From: Ruminococcus sp.
Lineage (GTDB): Bacteria > Bacillota > Clostridia > Oscillospirales > Ruminococcaceae
Length of the DNA: 44,795 nt
Assembly: GCF_024692365.1 (NCBI RefSeq)
Contig: NZ_JAILMR010000112.1
Location: 1-44,795, forward strand
Direction of reading: 5' to 3'
Positions 24,369-32,523 of the stretch are shown piece by piece (the first letter of the stretch is position 1; each line of letters begins with the position of its first letter). Made by a program: the position numbers and the translations under genes. The notes below the pieces were generated by a model that did no database searches, was not told the origin of the DNA, and saw nothing but the letters and a program-made list of their open reading frames with translations.

Positions 24369-25316
24369 TCAGAATGTTGCTATGGGTTCTTTCGGTGGCT
24401 CACATTCGTAAAGGTCGGTTATTTTCAGCACAGGAACATCTAAATTCTGCTTTTCATAGTTCTGTACCATAACATCAGCAGTTACCGATACCCATTTTTC
24501 GCCTTCCAAAGGATAATACCTGTTGTACAGTGACAACAGCCAACAGAACTCCATATCCGCTTCACAGCAGGTCATGATGTAGCGACCGATGGCGAAAACA
24601 TTTTTCGGAAGTTCCTGCCTTGCTGTTATCAGTGCTTTGAATCTGACTGTCTTCCCTTGATATTTGCCAGCTTCATTCATGATATCGTTGTACCAGATAG
24701 CATAGTCTACGTCTTTGATTATGATCGTTTCTGAATCTATATCATAGGGGAGTGGGTCTTCCATATCATCGGGATTCATAACACCGTTGTTATCGCAGTA
24801 GAAAATTTTGCATCGCCTGTTGACAGTCCTGACTATGCGGTGCAGGTCATTTGTATCTGCATTGTTCTCATAACGGTTGAAGATCACAGTATCGCTAATG
24901 TTCAGTTTGTCGATGATAATGCTTTTCATGTTCTGAAAATATATTTCAAAAACCGAAGCATCAGCAAGGAAAACACTTTCATATACGCCCCAGTTTTCAG
25001 GCATATTCGCAATAAGACTGTTCATATGCCACATACCGTTGTATTCAATAACGACTATATCAATATCTTTCGTTACGGCTAAATCATCAAGCGACTTTGC
25101 ATTAAGTTCGTCGATATCTTCAATTACATGAAGCGTAATATTTTTACCTCCGAACTTTGAAAGGTTATATTCGGTTTCGCCTTCCTCGCATACAAGTATC
25201 AGTATGTTTTTGTCAAAGCCAAACTTATCATTAGATACGATTTTCTCAATAAAATTAGTCTTTCCGCTTTCAAGCGGACCAAGAAAAAGATAGACAGGTA
25301 TGTTTTTTCTGCTCAT
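24369..25316 (-). CDS. CobW-like P-loop protein fused to DUF1980/TIGR03943-like domain
   Basis: A 315-residue protein in two parts. Residues 1-215 are a P-loop NTPase of COG0523/CobW type, with Walker A GPLESGKT at 13-20. The CxCC metal motif of canonical members is absent, and the guanine-specifying NKxD is replaced by FNRYE. Residues about 219-300 (YQGKTVRFKALI, then AIGRYIMTCCEADMEFCW with Cys250 and Cys251, then GEKWVSVTADV) match my memory of the C-terminal domain of YcgQ/TIGR03943 (DUF1980) proteins and their CCxAD-type motif. Those proteins are commonly encoded near COG0523 GTPases and a permease. It starts 2 nt after the upstream CobW gene. Probable role: metal trafficking, likely zinc (inference). 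Confidence 0.7.
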   Translation of the reverse strand: MSRKNIPVYLFLGPLESGKTNFIEKIVSNDKFGFDKNILILVCEEGETEYNLSKFGGKNITLHVIEDIDELNAKSLDDLAVTKDIDIVVIEYNGMWHMNSLIANMPENWGVYESVFLADASVFEIYFQNMKSIIIDKLNISDTVIFNRYENNADTNDLHRIVRTVNRRCKIFYCDNNGVMNPDDMEDPLPYDIDSETIIIKDVDYAIWYNDIMNEAGKYQGKTVRFKALITARQELPKNVFAIGRYIMTCCEADMEFCWLLSLYNRYYPLEGEKWVSVTADVMVQNYEKQNLDVPVLKITDLYECEPPKEPIATF

Positions 25317-25318
25317 GT

Positions 25319-26428
25319 TCAGGCAGTGGCAAGGCAGGCGTTGAGTTTTGAAAGGATATCTGCCTTTTTATAGCCTTTTCCGATAAATACCAACTGATTG
25401 ATGCGGTCGCCGTAGGTGTCGTCCCAGTCGTCTTTGATGTCGGGGTAGGCTTCCATGATAGCATCTATCTCTTCCTTGGGACAAGATGCCAGCCACTCGT
25501 TGAGTTCGGTCACACTCGCATTTCTACCTGCCTGTTCAAAAAGCTGGATATGCACATCATCATCTGCAAACCATACATAGCCCTTTGTACGTATTAGTTC
25601 GGTAGGATACTGGTCAACAAACTCCATGAACTTTTCGCGGTCAAATGGGCGAATCTCCTCATATACAAATGAGGTTATGCCGTATTCGTCCATGCAGGCT
25701 TCCTTTGCGGTGGGTTCATTTGTATTGAGCGCACGCTGGATCGAAGACGATGCAAGCACCGAATGATAATCAAATTCTTTACCATGAAGTATCTTGTTTG
25801 TATCGACCTCACTGTTTACACAAGGAATAATCTCAGCTTCGGACTGTATATCGCGTATAGCCTTTGTAACTTCTTCTATCTGCTGAGGGCAGAGAAGATC
25901 TGTCTTGTTAAGAATAACAAGGTCGCAGAATTCGATCTGGTCGATGATAAGATTGATTATATCGCCCTCATCGGTATCGTTCTCCATAGTAAGTTCACGA
26001 AGAAATTCACGGTATATCCTGTCAGCATCAACTACGGATACTACCGAACTCAGATAAACATTGGTATCGGGATTATCCTCTGTATAAATAACGAATGAAG
26101 CGGCAATGTTTGAAGGTTCACTGATGCCAGATGCTTCAACGAAAACAGCCTCGATATCGGGAAGCTTTGATATACGCTCGATCTCAGCAATAAATTCATC
26201 ACGCAGAGAACAGCATATGCAGCCGTCCTGCAATTCAACCATTTCGACAGATGATACACGGTCGCGGTTTTTGTTGAGTATAGCCGCATCTATGTTGACA
26301 CTGCCCATATCGTTTACAATAAGAGCAATATTGCGCTGTTCCTGTTTAAGAAGATTCTGCATAAGTGTGGTCTTTCCTGAACCGAGATAGCCTGTTATAA
26401 GAATTACGGGTATTTTTTTGTTATCCAT
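25319..26428 (-). CDS. COG0523/CobW-family metal-chaperone GTPase
   Basis: A 369-residue GTPase of the family that includes YciC, ZNG1 and CobW, which use GTP hydrolysis to pass metals, often zinc, to client proteins. Walker A GYLGSGKT is at 13-20, the metal-binding GCICCS (CxCC) is at 69-74, [11 protein letters not shown] and the guanine motif NKTD follow, and a CobW_C-type domain (GYVWFADDD, then QLFEQAG) fills the last 100 residues. I chose the ATG at 26428, 7 nt after GAGGTG, rather than a TTG four codons upstream. It heads a two-gene unit with the fusion protein. Confidence 0.9.
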   Translation of the reverse strand: MDNKKIPVILITGYLGSGKTTLMQNLLKQEQRNIALIVNDMGSVNIDAAILNKNRDRVSSVEMVELQDGCICCSLRDEFIAEIERISKLPDIEAVFVEASGISEPSNIAASFVIYTEDNPDTNVYLSSVVSVVDADRIYREFLRELTMENDTDEGDIINLIIDQIEFCDLVILNKTDLLCPQQIEEVTKAIRDIQSEAEIIPCVNSEVDTNKILHGKEFDYHSVLASSSIQRALNTNEPTAKEACMDEYGITSFVYEEIRPFDREKFMEFVDQYPTELIRTKGYVWFADDDVHIQLFEQAGRNASVTELNEWLASCPKEEIDAIMEAYPDIKDDWDDTYGDRINQLVFIGKGYKKADILSKLNACLATA

Positions 26429-26448
26429 ATCGCACCTCAAATTAGTGA

Positions 26449-26475
26449 TTTTTACGAACTTTGTCGTTACGATTT
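26449..26475. promoter_or_regulatory. Candidate metal-responsive operator (Zur-like half-sites)
   Basis: Two copies of TTACGA, at 26452-26457 and 26467-26472, lie 15 nt apart. The second extends to TTACGATTT, identical to a half-site of the Bacillus Zur box as I remember it. Together they cover the predicted transcription start and early leader of the CobW unit. The sites are direct rather than cleanly inverted, so the match is partial. Confidence 0.4.
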
Positions 26476-26478
26476 ATA

Positions 26479-26507
26479 ATTATATGCAAAATCAAGCTCT
26501 TTGTCAA
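26479..26507 (-). promoter_or_regulatory. Consensus promoter of the CobW/fusion unit
   Basis: Read on the minus strand: TTGACA (26507-26502), 17-nt spacer, TATAAT (26484-26479). Both hexamers are perfect sigma-A consensus. Transcription would start near 26472, about 45 nt before the ATG. A promoter this strong for a metal-chaperone gene suggests control by a repressor. Confidence 0.8.
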
Positions 26508-26754
26508 TAATTTCAAAATAGAATCTGCGTTTTCTACAAAATGAGAGTTACTATCAAATTTATAGTGCTGAATTTCACCATAAATAGGCGGTTATCTACG
26601 CATGGACATATTTTATCCATACATATTTACAAAAAACACCATATTTATCCAAAAAAATTGAAATTGATTTGCTTACATAATTATGTTTTCTACGTAGCTA
26701 TGGTATTTTGAATATAGAATGACCTGTGCATTTGTCGCAAATCCACAAAGATTT

Positions 26755-26768
26755 TGATTAATTAATCA
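26755..26768. promoter_or_regulatory. 14-nt perfect palindrome upstream of the dockerin-gene promoter
   Basis: TGATTAATTAATCA is a perfect palindrome ending 7 nt before the -35 at 26776. Its position would suit an activator or repressor, but AT-rich palindromes also arise by chance. The rest of 26508-26754 is AT-rich with no gene; ATGGA and TCCAT arms pair weakly near 26600. Confidence 0.35.
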
Positions 26769-26775
26769 GATACTA

Positions 26776-26804
26776 TTGACAATCCAATTAAATTGTGATA
26801 TAAG
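26776..26804 (+). promoter_or_regulatory. Promoter of the large dockerin-protein gene
   Basis: TTGACA at 26776-26781, 17-nt spacer, TATAAG at 26799-26804. Transcription would begin near 26811, leaving a leader of about 315 nt before the ATG at 27127. Confidence 0.7.
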
Positions 26805-26868
26805 TATTAATAGAAAATCTCAAATCTGAAAAAAGTATTAAGTTTAATTGATGGGAGTGTACATAAAT

Positions 26869-27006
26869 ATGCTGTTAAAGTATTGTCAGACTAACACAAA
26901 TTCTAATATAAATACAAACAGCAGAATGAATGCGCACTTTTCAGGATATCATGATAAATTTACGCTCTGTGGGCTGATCATGTTCCTTGGGGCGTTTTGT
27001 TTATAA
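26869..27006 (+). CDS. Small ORF (45 aa) in the leader of the dockerin gene
   Basis: An ATG 11 nt after GGGAG opens a 45-residue frame: an Asn/Thr/Ser-rich middle (NTNSNINTNSRMN) and a hydrophobic cysteine-containing end (LCGLIMFLGAFCL). It ends 5 nt before a strong AAAGGAGG, which is followed by a three-codon ATG-TTT-AAG-TAA at 27030-27041. It could be a regulatory leader peptide, a small membrane peptide, or chance. No family is recognised. Confidence 0.35.
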   Translation: MLLKYCQTNTNSNINTNSRMNAHFSGYHDKFTLCGLIMFLGAFCL

Positions 27007-27011
27007 ATCAG

Positions 27012-27083
27012 TAAAGGAGGACGTTGGGAATGTTTAAGTAAGATCTCCGGATAAAAGCGGTGAGTATCGCTGACATTCGGATC
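27012..27083 (+). ncRNA. Possible structured leader element with mini-ORF
   Basis: After AAAGGAGG and the mini-ORF ATG-TTT-AAG-TAA, positions 27042-27083 can fold. An outer stem begins with GATC and ends with CGGATC (with bulges), and an inner AGCG/CGCT stem closes an 8-nt loop. It resembles no riboswitch class I know. It lies 44 nt before the start codon of the large gene. This is a hand-drawn fold only. Confidence 0.25.
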
Positions 27084-27126
27084 ACAGTTAAGTCAAAAAC
27101 AATCAGAAAGGACAGGTGAAAATTTT

Positions 27127-30100
27127 ATGGCAAGGAATTTATCTAAGGATCTTAAGAGGGTAGTAGCAGGACTGTGTGCAGTTCTTCTCGTAGGCGGTTC
27201 AGTTCCGCTCCAGCCCCTGAACAATTTTGTGGGCAACACAATTACAGCTAAGGCTGATGCAGTTGACACTGTGTTTGATAATTATACCCCTGAAATAGTT
27301 TCTGGCTCAAACTTTGTGTCAGCTAACACAAATCCTGGTAATCTCCCCGGTGCAGTTTATAAGTCAAACAACACCTCAAATAATACTAAAGCATCAACTA
27401 CTTTTAAAATAAAACCCCAAAATGGAGAAGTTGTAAAGATAAATTGGTATACAGATGCTTATACTGATTTAAATAATAATTCCGATTCGTTTAAGATCAC
27501 AGTTAATGGTTTCGACTATGCAGATGTTAGATATGGTAATTCATCTGTTAAATCGGGTTCCTTTGAGATTACCGGAACTGCAAGTTCGGGTACTGATGGA
27601 ATACTTGTAAATGTAGAGTTTTCTCAGAAATTTTACATTAATAATTTTAATTTTAATCCTGGTAATAACGCAGGCTTTATTTCGTTCCAGAAGGCACAGA
27701 AGGGCGCAGAACTGAATTTTGATGGTATATCCGAAAACACTGATTATTATGTTGAAAATAATGCAGATGCAAAACCCGGAAAAATAGTTACCATTTACTC
27801 CAATGATAAGTTAAAGGCTGATAAGGAATACGCTTCATTCGATTACCAGTATAAAACTAATAATACCGGTATTCAGGCTAATAATGGTAAGTACTATAAT
27901 TATAAGTGTACGATGAAAATAGCTGATGATGCTTCTTTCGGTGATAACGAGACCATTACCCTTACCAAAATGACTAGGGTAAATCTCTTTGTTGAGAATG
28001 CTAATCAGAATCAGTATGCAATTGAAGAGGGATATCAGTACATTGAAACAGGTTCTGTTATCTATTCAAATGTTAGCTTAATAGAACACATAGCCGGTTC
28101 ACCTAAGGCAGAGTTGGAGCGTGAAGCAGATGTAGAAGGTTATACTTATAAATCGAATTATTATAAGTATAAGTATACTTTGAAATATTCCGAGGATCTT
28201 GGAGCCAATAGTACAGTAACTTTGACCGGAATTGATGACTGCATTAATCCTCATAATCCCGAAGGAGATTCGTCTAGCTTGGTAGTTGATTGTATGTATA
28301 ACAATCACAAGGTCACCACATTTGAGGTAGCACATATACAGCCTAAGGAAGTATATTATTACGGCGATCAGGCTACAGATGATGACATTATTCTCGCTGC
28401 TGATAATAATGCACTTGGCATAACCGATATAAATGTATCTAGTCTGACAATCAAAAAGGTTGGAAATAAAACAACGCAGGATTCCTTCGACGACTACGGT
28501 GAATATGTGCTGTCCGCAAGTATAGCATTTAAATATAACGGCAGAGATGTTAGCTGCAATATCTCAAAGAACGTTAATTACGTAGCTCGTCCTCTGGCTG
28601 GCTTAGAGAATAGTAAATCTACTGATCCTGACTACGTAGGATGCAGATTCTATCTGAGAAATCCTGTTGAATCCGAAGATGAGAATGCACCTAAGTATGA
28701 AGATGTTGAACTGACAGTTGATAATGGCGTTATAACTATACCTAAGCAGTATTTCGTATACAATCGTGCAAAGCAGACACCTACTATCATCGTTAAGAAC
28801 ACTGTAAACGGCGAAGAGGTTGAACTCACAGCAGATGAGATAAACAACACCGTTCAGACTAAGACAGTTGCTAACAAGGAAGGCGAGAACTATAGCTTCG
28901 ATATTTCCGCAGTTCAGCCTGAGGAAGAATCAGAAGATGTAGCTAATTACACCGGTAAGGTAGATGTTAAGTGGACTATCGAAAAGGCTCCCAACAATGT
29001 AGTTATCGAGCCTAAGTCTGACATAGTTTATGACGGTGAAGCACTGGATAAGACAGATTTCACATTCACAAATGAAACTAATGTATTCCAGGATTCTAAC
29101 CTCAAAATCACAGTTGAGGCTAACAAGGGCGATGGTATGGTATCTCCTGAGGGTGATCAGCCTTACGCACTGACTGCTGATGACAGCCAGAAGCTGCTTG
29201 ATGCTGTTGAAGGTGCAGTATACACACTGCCTTACGGATATTCGTATAATGTTGAAACCGGCTTTATCGAAGAAGGTAAAGTTAAGGGCGTAACTCTCAT
29301 TGAGAATGCACAGAATATTGCAAGTATCTCATATGAGAAGGTCGGCGATGACTATGCTTGGCGCTTTAAGAAGCTTTTATCTGATAATTACTTTGATAAT
29401 GACGTGGTTGTTACAGAAGAGAATTTCAACAGAGCAACTGTAGAATTTGATGATGAAAACAACGTAGCTACTATTCGTCTGTTCAATGAGAAAGTTTGTG
29501 AGATGACTCAGGGTCATTCCTGCGATCCTTACGATATCACAAACGCAGGCGTTCAGAAGGGTACTATCACAATATCCTCCGATAACTATGAGACTCAGGA
29601 AATGTACTTCACAACCGAGATAGCTAAGAAGGAAGTTACTGTAGCTCCTCAGGGCATCAAGGCTGAAGAGAAGTATACTATCACTTGGGGCGATCTCATC
29701 GATGATGAGGATATCCTGTACTCTCAGGACGGCGTAGTTGAAGCTGACCAGCCTGAGGAAGGCGATTACAACTTCGGTCAGATCTTCACACTGGATGGCT
29801 ATGATTTTGTTTACGCAAACAGCAATGATGTTGGCGATTACAATATCGTAACCAGTGATATCTTTGCAGAGTATAACGAAGCTGATAACAACTACACTCT
29901 GGTACTGCCCGAGGATTATGAAGCGAATCAGACTCTGACTATCGAACCTTACCAGCTGACAGAAGCTAATGTTACTATCACTGAGACCGAGTATGAGTAC
30001 GATTCTACTACCAAGAAGCCAACCATACAGGTTGTTGTTCCTTACAGCGTAAAGGATTCTGATGAACCCGGTGAGTATGAGCTGAGCTTTGGTACCGTTG

Positions 30101-31812
30101 ATAAGCACGAAGGCAAAGACTATTTCATCAAGGGCGTAAGATCTGATAGTGTTGTAAGCGAAAAGAATATCGCTATCATGACCGATGATACCACCAGCAA
30201 AAACTTCACAGCAGGTGAAGGTCTGGAATTCAAGTGGTACATCAACAAGGGTACACTTACTGTTACCGTTGGCGAAGTTGAAAACAAGACCTATGACGGC
30301 GAAGCTGTTGAGGCTCCTGACGTGACCGTAGTTAACCAGAAGGGCGCTGCTGTTGCTGATGTTACTACTATACAGTATCAGAAGCTGGACGAAGAGACAG
30401 GCGAGTACGGTGAAGTATTTGACGATGCTCCCGTTGATGCAGGTACTTACAGAGCTGTTGTAACTGCTGTTTCCGAGAACTACAACGAGAAGGTTGAGTA
30501 CTCCAACGAGTTCACTATCGCTAAGAGAACAGTTGAAGTAAATCTGAATGAAGTTCCCGAGATCAAGGGCTACAAGGATACCGTAGTTGGTTACACCCTT
30601 AATGCAGCTGAACCTGAGGGTAATACCGGTATAGTCAACGAAGAAGTTGCACTTACAGGTACTGTTACCATCAAGGCTGGCAAGGAAGACGGCGATACCA
30701 TCACAAATGATGATCTGGCTGAAATAACTGAAGCTCTGGGTGATAACTACACATTCACATTCGAGCAGCCTCTTGCACTGAGAGATGCTAAGCTTGCTGA
30801 TGTTAAGACTACCACAGCTTACATTCTGCCCGGCGAGACCGTTGATCCTAACGAATTCTTCACAGCATTCGATGAGGTTGAAGACGACATCACCGATAGA
30901 TGCAAGGTTTCCAACATTGATATTATCAGACAGACCGGTGAGTACGAGATCAAGGTTGTCGATACTACCGAAGAGCCTTCAGCTACTTTTGTAACAAGGA
31001 CACTGTTTGTTAAGTATCAGTTCGAGGAAGTTGAAGATCTGCTGAATACTCTGCCTCCTCTGGACGAAGTAACTCCTGAAAATGAACAGGCTATCGTAGA
31101 CGCACGTGAAGCTCTTGAAAATCTGTCAGAAGAACAGGCAGCAAAGGTTGATGAAGAGACTATTCAGAAGTTGGAAGACTACGAAGTAGCTCTCGAAGGC
31201 GCTAAGAAGGCAGCAGCTGATAAGGCAGCAGCAGAAGCAGTTGATGATTTGATCGACGAAATCGGCGAAGTTGCTTTTGATGATGAGAGCAAGGCTAAGA
31301 TCGATGCAGCAGCTGAAGCTTATGATGCACTTACCGATGATCAGAAGGCACTTGTTGAAAACAAGGAAGTTCTGGATAACGCACAGGCTGATTATGCAAA
31401 TCTGAAGGCTGAAGCAGACAAGGCAGCAGCAGATGAAGTTGCAAAGCTCATAAATGCTCTTCCTGCACCTGAGGCAGTTACCAAGGATGATGGTGATGCA
31501 ATAGCAGCAGCACAGGAAGCATATGATGCCCTGACTGATGAGCAGAAAGCTCTGGTAGATCCCGAAGTTGCTAAGAAACTGACCGATGCTGCAGAAGCAT
31601 TTGATAAGGTTAACTTTGCAATTGGTGATGTTAACGGCGATGGAGAGATCAACGTAACAGATATCCTTAGGATCGCAGCTCATATTAAGCACAAGATAGT
31701 TCTTACAGATGAACAACTGAAACGCGCAGATGTTAACGGTGACGGAAATATCAATGTAACTGATATCACTAAGATAGCTGCACACATTAAGGGCAAAAAG
31801 CTCCTTAAGTGA
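27127..31812 (+). CDS. Large secreted multidomain protein with C-terminal type I dockerin
   Basis: A 1561-residue exported protein. Residues 1-44 form a signal peptide (basic start, AGLCAVLLVGGS core, probable cut after AKADA). The N-terminal third has repeated beta-rich units (for example two copies resembling YKYKYTLKYSEDLG). The middle has Ig-like/MBG-type repeats marked by VYDGEALDK, YEYDSTTKKP and TYDGEAVEAP. Residues about 1303-1497 hold three alanine-rich helical repeats (AYDALTDDQKALV, AYDALTDEQKALV). The end is a dockerin with two calcium-binding repeats, DVNGDGEINVTD (about 1501) and DVNGDGNINVTD (about 1535). The dockerin should dock it to a cohesin, free or on a cellulosome. No glycoside hydrolase, lyase or esterase motif was seen, so it is structural, adhesive or of unknown activity. 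Confidence 0.85.
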   Translation: MARNLSKDLKRVVAGLCAVLLVGGSVPLQPLNNFVGNTITAKADAVDTVFDNYTPEIVSGSNFVSANTNPGNLPGAVYKSNNTSNNTKASTTFKIKPQNGEVVKINWYTDAYTDLNNNSDSFKITVNGFDYADVRYGNSSVKSGSFEITGTASSGTDGILVNVEFSQKFYINNFNFNPGNNAGFISFQKAQKGAELNFDGISENTDYYVENNADAKPGKIVTIYSNDKLKADKEYASFDYQYKTNNTGIQANNGKYYNYKCTMKIADDASFGDNETITLTKMTRVNLFVENANQNQYAIEEGYQYIETGSVIYSNVSLIEHIAGSPKAELEREADVEGYTYKSNYYKYKYTLKYSEDLGANSTVTLTGIDDCINPHNPEGDSSSLVVDCMYNNHKVTTFEVAHIQPKEVYYYGDQATDDDIILAADNNALGITDINVSSLTIKKVGNKTTQDSFDDYGEYVLSASIAFKYNGRDVSCNISKNVNYVARPLAGLENSKSTDPDYVGCRFYLRNPVESEDENAPKYEDVELTVDNGVITIPKQYFVYNRAKQTPTIIVKNTVNGEEVELTADEINNTVQTKTVANKEGENYSFDISAVQPEEESEDVANYTGKVDVKWTIEKAPNNVVIEPKSDIVYDGEALDKTDFTFTNETNVFQDSNLKITVEANKGDGMVSPEGDQPYALTADDSQKLLDAVEGAVYTLPYGYSYNVETGFIEEGKVKGVTLIENAQNIASISYEKVGDDYAWRFKKLLSDNYFDNDVVVTEENFNRATVEFDDENNVATIRLFNEKVCEMTQGHSCDPYDITNAGVQKGTITISSDNYETQEMYFTTEIAKKEVTVAPQGIKAEEKYTITWGDLIDDEDILYSQDGVVEADQPEEGDYNFGQIFTLDGYDFVYANSNDVGDYNIVTSDIFAEYNEADNNYTLVLPEDYEANQTLTIEPYQLTEANVTITETEYEYDSTTKKPTIQVVVPYSVKDSDEPGEYELSFGTVDKHEGKDYFIKGVRSDSVVSEKNIAIMTDDTTSKNFTAGEGLEFKWYINKGTLTVTVGEVENKTYDGEAVEAPDVTVVNQKGAAVADVTTIQYQKLDEETGEYGEVFDDAPVDAGTYRAVVTAVSENYNEKVEYSNEFTIAKRTVEVNLNEVPEIKGYKDTVVGYTLNAAEPEGNTGIVNEEVALTGTVTIKAGKEDGDTITNDDLAEITEALGDNYTFTFEQPLALRDAKLADVKTTTAYILPGETVDPNEFFTAFDEVEDDITDRCKVSNIDIIRQTGEYEIKVVDTTEEPSATFVTRTLFVKYQFEEVEDLLNTLPPLDEVTPENEQAIVDAREALENLSEEQAAKVDEETIQKLEDYEVALEGAKKAAADKAAAEAVDDLIDEIGEVAFDDESKAKIDAAAEAYDALTDDQKALVENKEVLDNAQADYANLKAEADKAAADEVAKLINALPAPEAVTKDDGDAIAAAQEAYDALTDEQKALVDPEVAKKLTDAAEAFDKVNFAIGDVNGDGEINVTDILRIAAHIKHKIVLTDEQLKRADVNGDGNINVTDITKIAAHIKGKKLLK

Positions 31813-31844
31813 TACATCTAATTTTCACGTCCTACTAACTAAGG

Positions 31845-31883
31845 CATTCCCCCGTGATTTATTTCACGGGGGAATGTCTTTTG
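31845..31883 (+). terminator. Strong rho-independent terminator
   Basis: A 13-bp perfect stem (CATTCCCCCGTGA at 31845-31857 and TCACGGGGGAATG at 31864-31876) with a 6-nt loop, followed by TCTTTTG. It ends the dockerin-protein gene 33 nt after its stop. Confidence 0.9.
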
Positions 31884-31967
31884 TATGAAAAAATATGGGT
31901 AGGTTGTATTTCTCAAAGATGTAATGAATATGTATTTACACTAATGCGAAAGTCATAACATTACAAA

Positions 31968-32420
31968 TCACTTGATAGGCTTCACATAAACTCTAGCCAT
32001 CTCACCATAAATACTTTCCATATCCGTTAAATACTCAAATCCATATTTTTCATACAACCCAATGTGGTCTGTTGAAACATAAACAGCAGGGATACTTTGA
32101 TCCTTAGCAAGATGTTCTATCCTGTCAAATAGCAGTCCGGTATATCTGTGACCGCGATACTTTGCAAAAGTATAAACGAATCCTATCCATGGCGACAGAT
32201 CTTCCGATTCGATCTCGTCACGTTTAGCGTATGTACAGAACGATACAAGTTCATCACCGTCTGTCAGCAGCAGAAGTTCAGAACCCTCACCCACAAGATC
32301 ATAAAAAGTGCCGTTGCTGAGTATCTCATGCAGGTATTGACCTGCACGCCAGTCACATTTGTTGATCTCATCAAGCCAGTGCTGCTGATTGTCATTTTTA
32401 TAAAAGCTGATTATCTCCAA
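31968..32420 (-). CDS. GNAT-family N-acetyltransferase
   Basis: A 150-residue GNAT protein. It starts at a TTG (32420-32418), since AAAGGAG lies 8 nt before it and the N-terminal EIISFYKNDNQQHWLDEI fits. The acetyl-CoA motif is FVYTFAKYRGHRYTGLLFDRIE near residues 82-105, followed by VYVSTDHIGLYEKYGFEYL. The family usually acetylates small amines, antibiotics or protein N termini; the substrate here is unknown. A perfect hairpin lies 32 nt upstream in its leader. Confidence 0.85.
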   Translation of the reverse strand: MEIISFYKNDNQQHWLDEINKCDWRAGQYLHEILSNGTFYDLVGEGSELLLLTDGDELVSFCTYAKRDEIESEDLSPWIGFVYTFAKYRGHRYTGLLFDRIEHLAKDQSIPAVYVSTDHIGLYEKYGFEYLTDMESIYGEMARVYVKPIK

Positions 32421-32446
32421 AATTATTTCTCCTTTTTGATCTCAAC

Positions 32447-32480
32447 AGAAAAGCCATAGTATTTTTGAAATACTATGGCT
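32447..32480 (-). terminator. Minus-strand hairpin with T-run (terminator or attenuator)
   Basis: AGCCATAGTATTT (32452-32464) and AAATACTATGGCT (32468-32480) form a perfect 13-bp stem with a 3-nt loop. On the minus strand TTTTC follows. It lies after the membrane protein gene and only 27 nt before the GNAT start codon, so it either terminates the upstream message or reduces read-through into the GNAT gene. Confidence 0.7.
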
Positions 32481-32523
32481 CGTTCTCAATATATTTGCTG
32501 ACTTGTGTCAGCTGTTACTCTGT

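Noticed and set aside
27042-27083. Known riboswitch class (such as c-di-GMP) in the dockerin-gene leader
   Set aside because: The conserved core sequences of the classes I can recall are absent; kept only as an unnamed possible structure.
29377-30108. Minus-strand ORF of 243 codons inside the dockerin gene
   Set aside because: It lies wholly opposite a well-supported coding frame, has no ribosome-binding site and a low-complexity Ile/Leu/Ser composition; a shadow.
31126-31785. Minus-strand ORF of 219 codons opposite the Ala-rich repeats and dockerin
   Set aside because: Very Cys/Ile-rich translation, an artefact of the repeated GCA/GAT codons on the other strand.
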